A stretch of DNA of 64,000 nt from Heterotrichella gracilis (GCA_032358255.1 JAULBX010021076.1:186001-250000); one strand, 5' to 3'. Positions 37,051 to 50,595 are shown, numbered from the stretch's first letter. The notes: generated from the sequence alone by a model not told the origin. A program made the numbers and translations.

Positions 37051-39645
37051 CTATCGCACGATTGAAAACAGCTCCTCAAACGGCAACTTAGGGGCGTCTG
37101 ACTTGGACACAATCTCCACCACCTTGTTGCTTGCGTTGGGGTCAGTGAGGGCCTCCACACAGCAGTCCGCCACCTGGCAGGGGCAATGGAAGAGGTCATG
37201 CGAGTAAAGACAACTTGAAAAGCCCGCATTAATTAGCAAACATGCGTGATCGCTTCACCCCAGCACCGTGCATACTTGATAACATTTGCACATCTAGCTA
37301 GCCGATTTGACGCAAGCCACAGTGCCACCAGTCCAACAACGCCGTGCTCTTAACAGTGCATTAAATCGCGCTGTGAGATTCTGTGTGAGACCATAAACAA
37401 CACCGGGACTGCTACACAACCAGCCACTGCAGGGGGGTTTTACCTGGCGCCGGAGGATGCTGCCAGGTGTCACGTTCCCCTTGGCCACGCCATATGTGCC
37501 GGCGCTGGCCATCACAACCCCTCCCTCCATCTCCCCGTCCTTCAGCGTAGTTTTCAAGCCACCTGCAGCACCACCATGTGGATGAGCGACACGCACATGG
37601 CCTAGCTTGTCTCCCCATGCACAGGTTGACAATGGACATGCAAACAGGGAATATGAAGTTACAAATGACACACCCCCAATTTAGGGGTGGCACACCACGA
37701 TGGTATGTGGACCCTACACCCTGTACTCTATTAGATGGCAGGCATTGATCAAAGGAGGGGCACTCACCTGGCCTGATGATGGTGTAATCCAGCCCTGACC
37801 GCTGCAGCTCCAGCTCAGCTTGCTTCTTCCAGAACAGAACCTGAAAATAAGGGAAGGATACCAGTCCTCAGTAAACGAACGTTGCATTCCTCCGTCTGAT
37901 GTTTCTAATACTTGTGTAGGCAAGTGGCTGGTACCCTTACAAGCGGCATGGCACGCTTACATGGTAATGTGAAGGTAGATGTGCATTTCTCCAGCAATAC
38001 GTACAGTAACTCAACAATACGTACAAGAAACCAGTAGGAGTGGTTGCCTGGCTACATGCCATACGTGGTACTCATTCCCCATGGTAGCAATGTCTGCATG
38101 TACAGCAAGCAACAGCCCATCACACATGACCAAGGAGGGTGCACATCTCAGTAACCGAGTGTGCGCTGCTTACCCCCCAGAACAGGTTGAGTGGGTTGAG
38201 GATTTCGTCTGCTCCAATGGATGTGACAAAAATGAAGCGCTTCACTCCCGCCTGCTTGGCTGCCGCTATCAGGTTCTTCGTGCCCTGTCAAAGACCACAA
38301 TATCAGATATATATTAAATTTTTGAAATCAATAAATGCACCCGTGTGCAATATACTTTATTACGAGCACGTGGCAGCTTGTGGCAAATCTTGTACAAGTG
38401 TGCCGATTATCAATATGCAACCACGCCGAGCGACACAATAATCCGAGCACGACCATTTTGAAAGGCAGTAAGCAAGAAAGCACAAGTGAATAAACGGACG
38501 GCTGCATATACATACAACCAATGGGCACCAAGACTCACCTCGTAGTCGATGGTGAACGGCCCAAGAGGATCCATGGGGTTGGTTGGGCCGGTTGCGCACA
38601 GCACCACATTGCTGCAGAGAGGAGAAAAAAGCGCGTGATTTAGGGGTGCAGCAGGAGAGGGCAACGGAGTGAACACCACATATAGCACTGCTGCCAGCCC
38701 TTGCAACAGGTGTTAATTGTATGCTGTTACTTGTATTCATATAGAACCTACCAGCCTTCGAGTGCGCCAGGGATGGTGGTGTACTTGTACACGTCCCCCT
38801 CAATGATCTCGACATTCTGATCCCTCCCTGGCAGCATGGCAGTCTGCACCACACACGATTTGCCATTATTGCTTGTCGCACCACCATCGCAACACAACCC
38901 TAAACCCTGAACCTAAAAGCGCCCATAGGCCACCGCACTGAACATGCTATGCCTCATGACCCCCATGAGTGACAGGAAATGAGGCTTTTCCCCATGCTTG
39001 CACCGCGGTGCAGATGAAGGAATTCCCCATGATCATCCACCACGATGCCAAGCCACTGCCTGCATTTTGCAGGCATCCAGATTCCAGCACCGCTTACAGC
39101 ACAGAAACAGAACATGGGATGGCCTCACCGCTTTGACTGTGTTCCTGACCAGGGCCCGCACAGGCACCCCCTCAGCCACCAGGCGCTCGATGATGGCCCT
39201 ACCCACACCGCCAGTGCCCCCGGCGACAAACGCCTTCAAATCCTGCATGGGCGCCATTCGAGGGTTACTTAAGAATTATGCATGTGGTGGGGCAGTAATG
39301 CAGGTTTGTCAGCAAGCCATGCAGAGGCCAATATCGTCCACACCATGCATTAGTCCGTACTACCAAACTGTCCAGTGGCCACATTGGTAACAATGATGGT
39401 AAAGCACAACGGTCGCATGACGGAGATATCAAAGCCTAGCCCAGTTGCATACAAGCACTACACTGTAGATGTAAGATACACAAGCCTATCCCAGCTGGAT
39501 ACACACCACTCCAGGTCCCCGGCCTGTGCTGCACTTTGCCCCTGCCCCACCTGGTACTTCTCGCTTGCTTCCGGCAGCATGAGGAGGGGCACCACTTGGC
39601 CATCTGAGGGGGTCAGGTCCTCCATGGAGCCGGTGCTCAGGGGGG
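37051..39645 (-). CDS. Atypical SDR, NmrA-like NAD(P)-binding protein (5' partial)
   Basis: Exons 39645-39551, 39242-39129, 38843-38752, 38611-38539, 38284-38174, 37840-37768, 37562-37444 and 37173-37051 join in phase. The Rossmann start is DLKAFVAGGTGGVGRAIIERL, followed by NVVLCATGP, GVKRFIFVTSIGAD, LDYTIIRPGG and VADCCVEALTDP. This order matches the atypical SDR5 group of plastid proteins (Arabidopsis At2g34460-like), which bind NAD(P) in or near plastoglobules or thylakoids. The reaction is unknown. The exon at 39645 begins mid-codon, so at least one 5' exon, probably coding a transit peptide, lies upstream in the repeat array or beyond it. The alternative start MAPMQ at 39257 would lie in intron sequence. 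Confidence 0.85.
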
Positions 39646-40160
39646 CTGAAATTGGGGGTACACATAGGGGAGTGAGATGCATGCCATGGCACTAGAAACA
39701 ACCCTAAAACCATAGACCCCAACACATGCAGTCAGGTCCTCCATGGTGCTGGTGCTCACTGGGCCTATGGAGTTCTTGGAGAGGGGATAGGTATTAATCA
39801 TATGATTGAGGGTTTGTACCACACCCATGATAACACTAGCTGCTACCCTAAACCCCCAGCAATAGACGTCAGGTATTCCATAGAGCTGGTGCTCCTTGGA
39901 CCTTGGCAAGGGGGTACAACTAGGGGAGTGAGGTGCAAGCTGACGCACTAGAAACAACCCAAACCCTAGCCCTAAACCCTTACAGATGCGTTCAGATCCT
40001 CCATGGAGCGTGTGCTCCCTGGGCCTAGGAAGAGGGAAGCCCACGAGTGAAATGCACGCCATGGTTGTTATTAGGGTTATTGTCCAAACCCTAAGCCTTA
40101 AACCCTAACAGTGGGTGACCCTCCAGGGAGCTGGTGCTTGCTGGGCCTTGAAAAAAGGTA
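39605..40160 (-). repeat. Five-copy tandem array carrying the SDR exon start
   Basis: Copies of GTCAGGTCCTCCATGGAGC plus GGTGCTC, encoding (minus strand) STGSMEDLT, lie at about 39612, 39731, 39868, 39990 and 40113, spaced 119-137 bases. The linkers share GGGGAGTGAGATGCATGCC and CACTAGAAACAACCC and end in CCCTAA motifs. Only the first copy continues into an open exon. Confidence 0.85.
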
Positions 40161-42332
40161 CACGACGACATGTGAGATGCATGCTGTGGCGTATCAGCTA
40201 ATTACAGAGAACGTGGAGTGCACGTGGTGATGGAGGGATTCCCCTGGAGGATCCCCTGGAGGATCCCCTGGATGTCTGTGGTTTTGTGCACAACCCCGCA
40301 GTACCCAATGCATTACAGCAGCAATCTAAGACACACCTTGGCAACAAAGAGTATCTGACGATCCAAATGAAATTATTAAAAATGCATATGTGTACTCAAG
40401 CCTATTGTGGACTTGGCTACCCTGCCCTGTAATCCTGTGGTCATGCCAGATGGCGGGGAAACAAAAAATACATATATGGACGTCCAGTTGCACCAGCAGA
40501 TTACACAACCCAAACGCAGTCATTACCAACTGGTGTGCGAGGGAATCACGCGGTGGGACAAGGTTGCGTGGGGTTTGTGCACAAAACCACAGACATGCAT
40601 TCGGACCCATATCAGTCATGCAATGGACCACCCACTGAGTGCGCAACGGGTTTCAGCGGGCTGCTGCACACACCTGGTTCAAAAGACGACGCCGAGCACA
40701 CGTGGTGGGTCTTAAGCAAGCCCACGCTCCCTTTCCTGCCCCATGGCGTGGGCAGTGGCCTGGCCATCCTTGTGTGGCCAGCAGGCCTCGTGGTTGGGTG
40801 GCATGTGGTAGATGCTGCTAACGACGCCACGGACATTTTGTCAGGCTTTGCGAGGCACACAAATAAACGCTATTGGAAGGAGTGGCGTTACCGCAGGCAA
40901 CAGTAGGGGCCTGTTGTTGTTGTGTCTCCTTATAAGGGACGAATCGCCCAACAATTGTCATGAGGCAAGGGGTAAAATATCCTCTAATAAAAAACAAGGA
41001 AGCCATGGGTCAGCTGGTCATCACAGTGCACTTTATTTGGTCAAGCAGATCTGTTTCCTGACCCCAGAGACTGGCAAGGGACAACCAGATCAACTCCATG
41101 CCAGTCTGGCATACACCGGTTCTAAATGTCCCTACTCTTTTGTGGGCAGCCCCTTGTTCAAATTATACGCCATGCCATGGAGGCGATGTTTTATTAAAGT
41201 TTAACAACTGCCACAGCCCGCCGTCATTCCAGGTGATTTAAGAAGTGACACAGCAAAATGGTTCCTGCTACTTGCGTCAGCAATATGTGGCACCCTGGCT
41301 GGCATTGCCAACCCTTAACCCTCAGTGTAACTTGCCAGTTGTGGCGACCAGGCCCCGCATCTCCGCATCCCTTTCTTTTCACTTTTTAAGTCCTGCTGCC
41401 GCACTGGGCATTGCCTTATGTCCAAACAACCATGTCTGCATATCTACGCAGCTTGTAAACCCTACATGGGGTGACCCTGTATCCAAGCTCTGCCAAGCTC
41501 ATGAGCCAAAGTAAATAATACAGTAAAACAGGCATCATGCATAGTGATGCAGCGGTTCCAACCAAAAATACAACGGTTCCAACCAAATTGGTTGTGCACG
41601 CGCCAAATACATTGGTATCAACCAACTGCATTGTGCAAACTCTGCACACATTTGCAGACGCGCAATTGTTGCTTCAGAACAAAACCTAGAAACCGTTGTA
41701 CAACATATGAAATTCCAACGCAGCCTCTAAGTTGCCAGCAGTTACGTGGAATCGTCACTAGCATTTGCTATGAAAAGCTTTGAGATGAGCATGGAAGATG
41801 GATGACCTGCAACCGTAAAAAAACAACCAATGCAACGACACAACCACGACACTGCACAGTCAACCCACGCCAATCTGAACCCCTGTCCATATCTGAATCT
41901 CCTGTCCATGCAACCCCCTTTGCCCCGTGATGTAAGTTGTATGCTACATGAAACCATTTGATGCACGTTGATAGCAATAATACAATCCCCAAACCCTGAG
42001 CACCAGCTGCCCCACGAGGCACTCAGGTAGCTCAGCAAAGGGCTGCATGATGAAAGCCGCATTCCCCAGCATGGAGGCCAGTATCACGCCGCATGATTGA
42101 AGCTGGATCTGCCGCACATGTGCTCCTGTAGATGGCCATTCCCGGACCCTGCTCTTCAGCTCCAATGAATCTAGCGCTTTTGCACGCTCCAAGCCATGAA
42201 TCCCCCGTCATGATCTGAATCCTTGCGCCTCCCCCCACGTGATTGAAAAGGGGGAGTGTAGCTGCCACCGCCACCTAACCTTGCCAAACCCTACGCAGGG
42301 TAATGCAGCTTCGTTGGCGAGGTGATGCTCTC
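40161..42332. other. Intergenic, SDR 5' side to fibrillin 3' end
   Basis: No gene is recognised. A GGATCCCCTGGA triplicate is at 40236-40272. The missing first exon of the SDR gene may be here. Open frames up to about 130 codons show no conserved motif. Confidence 0.5.
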
Positions 42333-45300
42333 CTAGTCCTCCTCGCCCTCTTCTGTCTCCCTTGTGTGCACGAACAGGCTCCCCTTGTTGCCCCGCGTGA
42401 CCCTGATGCCCTCATCCAGGTAGATCCAATCGATGTAGCCCTCCCCATTGCCGTCGATCGGCAGGTTGATGCTGCTCCCCACCCACCTCAGCACCACCTC
42501 CTCGATCTGCACCTGGGTGCGGGTTTGGCCCTCCACCTCGGCGTCTGGCTCACACCTGAGAAGAAATGAAAAATGAAGTGAAAAACGAAATGAATTGTGG
42601 ACAGCATGCAAGACCTAAAAAGCGCCTAGGACAAAGCCCTACACTGCACACCCTCCACAAGTCATGAATAGCAGGCCAGGCACCAAGGAGTAGGCACCAG
42701 GATGAGCGACTAAGAACCTAAACCCTAACTCTACGCCTTAACAGCAGAGTATGCACCAGGAGCACGAACTCAAGTCAGCAGCAAAGCAACAGGCAGCAAG
42801 TGCTCAAAGCGCCTGGCTCCCACCTGGCCTTGGCCCTGACCCTTAGCCAGTCAGTGATCTCCACCACGTTCTCCAGGGTCCCGTCCCCAATGACCTGGTA
42901 GTTCTTTACGGAGCCGGACAGCAGGCGCTGCAGCCAGTTGGCCTCATCCCCCTGGGGATAAAAAAACAAGTATAAGAAAAGTTAGAGATGTGTAAATAGA
43001 TGGGGGTGGTGTTTTCCCCTGGGGTTTAAAAGCAGACATATGGTAAATATGCCGTGTAAGTAGGATACAGGGGATTTCTGTCTGTTTGTTGTAGATGGAC
43101 AAGAAGGGGAGTCAGGGCATTTTGCCTGAGGCTGACAATGATCAATGTGCAACAACTTACCACTCTACCAGGTGGCTGCAATCATGCATTCTGAGGCCAC
43201 GCAGCGCGAGATGAATCTTTCATGTGTCGATGAAGGTTCAGGGTTATGTGCTTGCACCTATCTGGGGAAATCACCCTCAGCCTTCACCTGCACTTGCGGA
43301 TTAGGGTTTGACGTTTAGGGTTAATGTGCTTCCACCTACCTGTGCAGACCACCTCAGCCTCCACTTTCCCTTGGCCAGCTCGCTAGTGGCTGGCTCGGGT
43401 GTGTTATCCAGGGACTCCTCCAGCTCCTGCAGCAGCGCCTCAACCACGTAGGGTTCAGCCTGCTGTTCCACCGCCTTGAGCAGGCGAGCCTGGGTGCGGG
43501 CATGTGCACGTGAGTAGAGTGGCACTTCAAATTTCAAAATACTCCCTAAACCCTCAACCCTAAAACAGGCTCAGGGAGGAAGGGTACACAGGGATACTTT
43601 GTCAGGCCAACATTTTTGCGTTTTTTGTTTTTGGTCATCTTCTGGGGTGGGTGCTTGCAACCTGTCCAGACGCAGGGCTCAATGGCGTCACATGGAGTAC
43701 CTGGCATGTACCTGATGTGCACAATGGCGCATGCGTGCATTGCTGTCGTGGTGCAGTGATCAACTTGCGCTGGATGACGAAGATCCTGCCCCATGGGGTA
43801 GGGTTGCAGTAGGGTGTTCTGCAGGAATCTGCCCTTACCCGTGCGGGTGCATCCTTGATCAGCACAAAGAGCGTGCCCTTGTTGCCGCGGGACAGCCGGA
43901 AAGTACCGTCATCCGAAAGGTACGTGATGTCGATCCAGCCCTGCAGGGGGAGGCACAATGACACATCTAAGAACAGGGGGGTGGCCATGGGGCCAACGGA
44001 TGAATACTAACACCTAAATATCCTATGTGCACAAGAACTCAAAATTGGAGTTTTGTGGAGTCGTGTGGCACATGAGTGATGATCACACACAAGGTCAACT
44101 CAAGCAATGCCAGCCTGCTCAACCCACCTTTGTTTCATCGCCCAAGTACTTGAAGGGCACTGGGTAGGGTATCTTGAAAGGAAGGGCTTTGAATGCAAAG
44201 GCTGCCTTGTCGAATTGGAAGTCGATGCGCATGTGCTGCAGCAGGTAGATCAATAGGAGGCGTCAGTTGACAGCAGCGCACATGGTTGACATGCCCAGTT
44301 GGCAACCAGCATGCATGTGCATTGGTGTATCGCATGGGCGTGTTTGGTTGGTTGATGCCTGGCTTAGATGAATAAAAAGGCTTTAATCTCCACATGCAAT
44401 AGCACCAACAAACTGCAGCCGGCCTCGTATTGCACACAGTTGTGCAACATAATCTACTGCTTACACCCGCCTGCACTCATGCGGAACACATGGCATGATG
44501 TGGCAGTGCCCATTTTGTGACAGTGCCAGGCACATTTTGATGCTTTTGCTTCCCCAGGCTGTCAGCTATCGAAATTTCAAGTGTATCACAGCCTGCGATG
44601 CACCCATGTGACACATCCCTGCTGCGCACCCATTACATGCATCTATTTGATGCACTCATTTATATGTGCACCGGATCAATCCTCCCAGTCCATGCATCCA
44701 CGTGGTGTCCCAGCACGCACCGGCCCCTTGGGCGGGTTGGTGAAGCTCTTCCCAAACAGCGGCAGCCCTTCGCCCCTGCGCGGCGTAAACCCCGCCAGCG
44801 GCCGGTCATCAGTGCTGGCCTCAGCCTCCACCTTGAGCTGGCCTATCCGCTCCCCAAAGTCCACGATGTTGCTGACGCGCACCCCCTCCTCGTGGTACAG
44901 GTCTATATCTTGGAACACCATAAAGGAATCCACGCCAGTGAAACCCCGCTGGATGGGGGAGGCGGTGCCCGGGCGGGTGGTGTAGAGCAGCTTCCACACG
45001 CCGTCCAGCAGGGGGGACTGGGTGGGCTCCTGCGGGGGGAGGGGGGGGCAGTGTGTGTGTGTGTGTGTGTGCAGACGATGGCGTGGACATGGCACAACGG
45101 GAGTATAATTTTGTTGCTTCCTCATGTCATGAGCATGAGCATGCTGACTTGGGGCATGCAAAGCAGTCCATTCTGCTTGGTTTCCACCGCACATGTGGCT
45201 GCTGGTGGTGTCAACCATTAGGAGGTAAACCCTAGACACGCACCGCATGCATGCCAATTCACTAGTACCCTGATAGACCATGCTCATGCACCATTGCGCC

Positions 45301-45965
45301 ATTGCTCCGCACACTCACCTCCACCCCCCCCTCTGCCTCCAGCACTGCAATTGCCAGGTTGAACAGCGCTTGCTGCCCCTCTGACAGCCCGTTCACGCCC
45401 CGCCCCTTGACGCTGGCCACCGCCTGGAGCACAACCTGCTCGGCGTCCTTGAGCTGCAGGGCAAAGGGGGGGAATGCTGAGCGGCGGGAAAGGGGAGGGG
45501 GTGGCAGCGAGTGGCATGCAGAGACTGGCTCATGAACACCTCAGTGCTATTTTTGCAGCAGTGCCTGGGTCGCTGTGATGGGGGCAGGTTGCTAACGCCG
45601 TATGGTAAGCTGTAAACATGGGTATGAGAAATATGACTTGCGGTGCACCGCTGGCGATGGGGCTGTCAACACCAAAGGGAGTGATCTGAGAGGCTTGAGT
45701 GGGGTACCTTTTTCAACTTTTCTTCAGGCGTCTCAATTTCTTGCGCTTCCCCGCTCTCCGACACCACCACTGCCCTCAGCGGGTGTGGTGCGCGGGCATG
45801 GCCAGTGCCCAGTTGGCTGCGCTGGGGGTGGGTGGGGAGGGCCCCCCATGGCTGTCGGTGCACTGGCGTGGGGGGCGGTGTGGGCAGGGTGGGTGTGTGA
45901 CTGGGGCCAACAAGGGGCAGAGAGGCGTGGCTCAGCCCCAGGGCTCGTGGGATGCAGCTTTGCAT
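42333..45965 (-). CDS. Plastid fibrillin with two PAP domains (PAP12/FBN10-like)
   Basis: Eight exons join in phase to about 470 residues: 45965-45708, 45453-45319, 45029-44721, 44235-44128, 43940-43839, 43489-43340, 42951-42824 and 42555-42333. The first 70 or so residues lack acidic residues and are rich in Pro, His, Thr and Arg, consistent with a plastid transit peptide. PAP domain 1 has LLDGVWKLLYTTRPGTASPI, the PFKIPYPVPFKYLGDETKGW core and RLSRGNKGTLFVL. Domain 2, weaker, starts at GKWRLRWSAQ and ends YIDWIYLDEGIRVTRGNKGS, LFVH. The double-domain arrangement matches Arabidopsis PAP12/FBN10 by memory of that sequence. Fibrillins bind lipids at plastoglobules and thylakoids. An echo of the exon-6 donor side lies at about 43250-43292. 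Confidence 0.88.
45045..45075. repeat. (TG)n microsatellite
   Basis: About ten consecutive GT units lie in a fibrillin intron, just after a G-rich stretch that abuts the splice acceptor. Confidence 0.9.
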
Positions 45966-47420
45966 GGCTGTGTGTGAACCAGGTGCGGTTTGCTGAGGCT
46001 GCGCAGCTCGTCAGGCAGTGGTGCCTCCCAGTGGGACACTGCTGGATGGGTTCGCTGTCGCGGTGTCACCGGAAGGGCTGCAGAAGAGCTGTCCTGCAAG
46101 AGGAGAGCCCACAAGTTGAGGGTGTGGGCTCAAAGGGAGATATGGGTTGCAAGGGTTGCAGAATACCACTGCCCACAACAGGCCTCAGGGGGTGTGAGAA
46201 TGCTTCAACCATGACTGATAGTAGACGATGGTTGCCAACTACGGTAATCGTCACTTACGCTCTCTGTAATAAAAACCCAAAGCTGCATGTGTTTGAAAAC
46301 GACAGGTTGTGGCGATCTACAGCCTCCTCTAGGGGTGCACAGTGTATCCTACTACGCTGACCACTACTCGGACCAGGACAGCCCAGGATATACACACCGC
46401 TTGGTGTACTGCTTTGTCGTCACGTACACTTACCAGGTGGTCTCAAACGCGTTTACACTCCTCCGCAATACAGGCTTGAGAGTAAAGCGCACGGCCAGTC
46501 TTGTTCAACGATAAGTATGGTGTGTGGCCACCAGACAGGGGGGCTGTTGCATGGGCTTTGAGGGCTGGTAGTGGCAGGTGCGGCGTACTAGAGGCAGCAC
46601 TACGAGGTGGCTTGTTTGAGTCTCGTTTGTTGCAGCTGCGCTCCTGGTTCTATCAGTTGTAGCCATGTTTTGACCGGGTGGTTCAGACAGTGCTGCAGGT
46701 GGGCGCTCGAGTGACCTGTGACTAATGTGTGTTCCCGCCATATGTTGGAAAGTTGTCGATGTGTCTTCCCTGAAAGCCAGGGTAGCAACGTAGCTGCAGC
46801 TGGAGCCCACCACTTCATAGTTTACTTCAAAAACTGTTAAAATTGACCAACTGTTTCGGTGTCACACCGTGCAACTGATTGTCAATGGAAGTCAATGCCA
46901 CCCATTGGCGTTGATGCTAGAACCAGAGCGGCGTCCCGGTTACACCAGATGCATGCCATTCCATACCGGGCAGGATCCCAGGATGAATCTTGCTACGAAA
47001 ATGCTTAAGCAGTTGATAAAGCAATTATTAACTATTAATTATCAGCCCAATGTGCTGGGCAGGAACCTTGGTTGCCGGGCGGAAAGGGTAAAAATTGTGT
47101 CAAACATTTCTAGGACAAAGTAGGTTCACAATCATTGGCATTGTTATTTGGTGTGTCGGTATCAACATTATTTGATTAGCAAGTAGCAGCCGTGCAAGTA
47201 GCAGCTGTGCAGCCAAGGGATGTTCACCCGATAACAAAGCTTGCTGTACACACTCAAGAGTGGATAATTCAGCCATGCTGTCACACCAGTACGGCGGAGT
47301 ACAGGGTCTGCCCTCAAGGAAGGGAATAGCAGACTCCATCACACGCCATCAAAGGACAAACCGCGTCAATTAGTCCACTGTTCTTCTTGGCAGGCGCTGG
47401 ACGAGGTGTCGCAGGCCAGT
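45966..47420. other. Intergenic; no gene seen
   Basis: It separates two genes transcribed in the same direction. Open frames here, including 45602-46360 on the plus strand, overlap the fibrillin first exon or lack conserved features. Confidence 0.5.
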
Positions 47421-47978
47421 CTACTTCTTGGCAGCAGCTGGCTTACCCTTGGACTCAAGAGAAGAAACCTAAAATACATTTGCATGGTTTGATCCTCGAC
47501 TCCAATATCGTTGTGGGGGTTACCTAAGCATGTGAGTGCACACTAACCTTTTCAGTCAGCTGTTCAATTTGAGCCCTGGCATCTTCGAGGTCTTTCTGTA
47601 GCTGTTCATTGTCACTTTTTGCCTTCTCGTATTCCACTTTTGCTGCCTCAAAGTCTGCCAAAGCTGGGGCCCCCAGTAGTTTATTCAACCACCTGCAGAT
47701 GGGGTGCAGGTGGGCGACAAGTTATTTGGGATTGGTAGGTTTGCAGGCATCCGACTGACATCAGGTACTTGCACTTACTGCTCGGCGTTTTCAGGCTTAT
47801 CCTTTTCAAGGTATATGGTTGCAAGCGCTGCGAGACAGCCCAAATGTTCTTTAGTAGTGGTAGAGTGAACAGCGTGGCAACCCATGTCACGGCATGTGTG
47901 CCCACCTTGCGTCAGCTTCGCAACAATACCGGTGCTTTCCAAATACTTGCGAAAGTCTTCTCTAGATTGCTGAGCCAT
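47421..47978 (-). CDS. MYCBP/AMY-1 homologue (FAP174-like)
   Basis: Four exons, 47978-47906, 47827-47779, 47692-47548 and 47468-47421, give 104 residues; human MYCBP has 103. The N-terminal helix SREDFRKYLESTGIVAKLTQ, ALATIYLEKDKPENAEQWL and LNKLLGAP match the family, followed by a coiled coil (about 55-92; EYEKAKSDNEQLQKDLEDAR). MYCBP proteins bind A-kinase anchoring proteins. The Chlamydomonas homologue FAP174 sits in the ciliary central pair, so a ciliary role is the first expectation here. The Lys/Ala-rich tail (KGKPAAAKK) is ordinary. All junctions keep phase. Confidence 0.92.
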
Positions 47979-48994
47979 GGAGACAATTGCGCCGCGCGCT
48001 GCGCAGTTTGAGGTTATACCTGAGACGCGTGTTTTTCAGCAAAAAGACTTGACAAGGCACTCGACCAATGTTGAACGGGTACTAACGCACCAATTAACGT
48101 GTAAGATGGTGTGTAATATACAGTAGGTATGCTTCAAAGTCCTTTGGTGGGGAGCCTCGGCGTCCGCAACCGTAAAGCTTCTTTATCATAGTGGCTATGA
48201 CTTGCGCGTTGCCATTGCATGCCACCCTGGCGAAGAAGATAGTCACCACGGTGGCATTTCACACCCTTATATGACTCAGTGAGACGGGTCCTGAGTCAGG
48301 ACCTGGGCTTCAGGCTGAGGACGTCCAAATAATTCGACGCTCACAGGAGTTCAGAGATGTAACTAAAGGAGGCAACTGATCTCAGACATTGGAGTTCGTG
48401 CCATCTTGTAATATACAGCCACCGCATGACTGGCATTACACTGCCATATATATGCATGGCGTTGCCAAAGTAATGGATTTTGGCCGCAGCTGCTGTAGAT
48501 AGGCAACCGCAGTTGGCTGGGGTTTCTTCACCCCAACCCCGACTGTGCGCATGAGCTATGGGCCACGCGCGCAGACGCCTGACTTGGGTGCAAGTGTTAC
48601 ACTCAGAATACCAGGCCACAATGTGCAACTCTGGTGGCATATGCTGGCATCTAATTGGCCTACTAGTAAGCCATGCTGGTGATATTGATGGCAAAGAAAA
48701 GTACTCAAAGTGCTGCTATATTACTCTGGTCAGCAACCTTGCTGGCAAGAACGCCTGTTTACCCCAGGGCAGCAACAGCCAGCTTCAAGGTGTGAATAGC
48801 AGGGGGTGCCTGCTCTGCTCAAAGACAACTTGCAGGTGGTGAGCACAGCGCTGATACAGTGTGTCACATATGAACTGTCTGCAGACATAAAACCTCGATC
48901 ACCCCATCAAGCACACAAAAGAACTGGTTGATACATTGAACAATCGCCTGTGTGTGTGGGCCCCATCCCAAAGCCATTGTCCCGCAAGTGTTAC
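47979..48994. other. Intergenic, MYCBP promoter side
   Basis: No gene is seen. It holds the MYCBP 5' flank and the 3' flank of the next gene. Open frames are short. Confidence 0.5.
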
Positions 48995-50595
48995 CTAGGC
49001 TATCGACTTTGGCACCTTCTTCTTGGAGTACTCCACCAGCGCCTTGTCGATGCATGGCCGCAGCTTGCCGTAGATGCCCAGGCTGCTGATCCTCATGTTC
49101 GACTGCACCAGCGAGAAGTACCCAGGGGTCTCTGGGTCAAACGCGCCGCAGGGCTTCCAGCTGCGGTACTCCGCCGCGTACCACACCGCCGACTTGAGCA
49201 TGGTGCCCTTGGTGTGGTACAGGTTCCAGATCTTGATGTGGTTTGCGTACAGCCAGTACAGGGTGTACTCCGTCCAGGCTGGCACGTAGAGCTTGTGGGG
49301 GCAGATGGGGCACCACCACAGGGGCTCTGGGGGCTGCTTTGTGCTGCGCTCGTGCTCCACGACGGCGCCCTTCAGGTACTCTGACCAGTCCTTGACCTGG
49401 AAGTGCGACGTGATGTATTCCTCCATCTTGGCCAGGACCTCCACGGCCAGTATTTGGGGGGTGACTGCGATGGAGTACTCTGTGTCTGGCTGCTGCACCT
49501 GGAGCACTGCCGCGCTGTTGAAGATCCACTGCACCTGGTCGCGGTTTCTGTGGAGGGTGTAGATCATGTCTGTTTTCGCGCTGTACGAGATCTGCCCAGC
49601 GGTGTCGCACACCCTTGACTCGGAGGTGCACTTGCCGGTTGAGAAGAAGTCTGTGGCTGTGGATGGCGCTGAGAAGAAGATGTCCACATTGAGGACGAGG
49701 AAGTATGGAGTGGAGATGAGTTTGTAGGCTGACAGCTTGATGAGCTGCTGCAGGACCCAGGTGCGCACCCTGCACAACAGCCACACCAACCACCGTCACA
49801 GTCCGTTCCCTAGAACACAACACAGGCACATACACTTTAGCAAGATGCAGACTTACTCCTTGCGCACGTCCACAGCTGTGTCCAAGAGGGGCACCACCAC
49901 CTCGTCAGCAACAACCTTGAACTTGCTCCTGAACTGCGTCTGGCCATACTCCTCCAGCACTGCCCCAATGGCGCTGGCAGTGGCCTCCACCTGCTCCTCT
50001 GGCGTCACCACGATGAACTCCTTGACGGAGCTGATATCAAAGAACTTGCACAGCGTGATGAGCTGTGTCCTGATGAAGCCCCTGTCGTTCTTTGCTGCTC
50101 CCAGTGGCACCAGGAAGGTGAGCATTTCTGCCTTGGGGTCCACCCTCATCTGCTCTGCAAACCGGTTTTCCTTGCTGTGATCCAGCATGGTCAGGTTGCT
50201 GCCCTTTTCCGTAGTGTAGTAGGCGACGGGGTCACCGTTCATGCTTGGGCCAAAAAACGGTGGGAGCAGGAAATAGCCAACCACCAGGACGGCGGCAATT
50301 GCGATGTACCTGCCCTTGAACCAGCTGCCCCTGCAGGAAACAGACGTACCAAGGCAGTGTTACGACACAGCAGGTCTAAAGAAGCCAGATCGAGGCCAAG
50401 TGTGACTAGTAAAACCTATTCCGGGAACGGATAGCAAAAGCACGTTTGAACGCAGTGGGTGGGAGTCCTATATGCATGACCGCCACTAGCCTATCTCTTG
50501 CAGGACCTTTCGACCAAGGTATAGTTGCAAAGCAGGGATACTTACTTTCCATGCCTCTTGCCAGCATACTTGTCCTTTTCTTTGTCCTTATACAT
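48995..50595 (-). CDS. Type II membrane protein, putative glycosyltransferase (DUF6492-like)
   Basis: Three exons, 50595-50546, 50330-49857 and 49769-48995, join to about 432 residues. A basic cytosolic tail (MYKDKEKDKYAGKRHGK) precedes one membrane segment (YIAIAAVLVVGYFLLPPFF, about 25-43), typical of Golgi enzymes. The lumenal part has FLVPLGAAKNDRGF, EFIVVTPEEQ, WVLQQLIKLSAYKLISTPYF, then LVLNVDIFF. The last resembles the D-x-D strand of GT-A folds, with the first Asp replaced by Asn. TEYTLYWLYANH is also family-like. I recognise the layout as that of the DUF6492 group of presumed glycosyltransferases; this is from memory, and no substrate can be assigned. The start Met is the first in an exon that supplies exactly the right phase. 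Confidence 0.75.

Noticed and set aside
39243-39257. SDR start at MAPMQ
   Set aside because: These codons overlap a good acceptor (CATGCAG), and the upstream exon joins the Rossmann start in phase.
45602-46360. 252-codon plus-strand open frame
   Set aside because: Antisense to the fibrillin transit-peptide exon and without conserved features.
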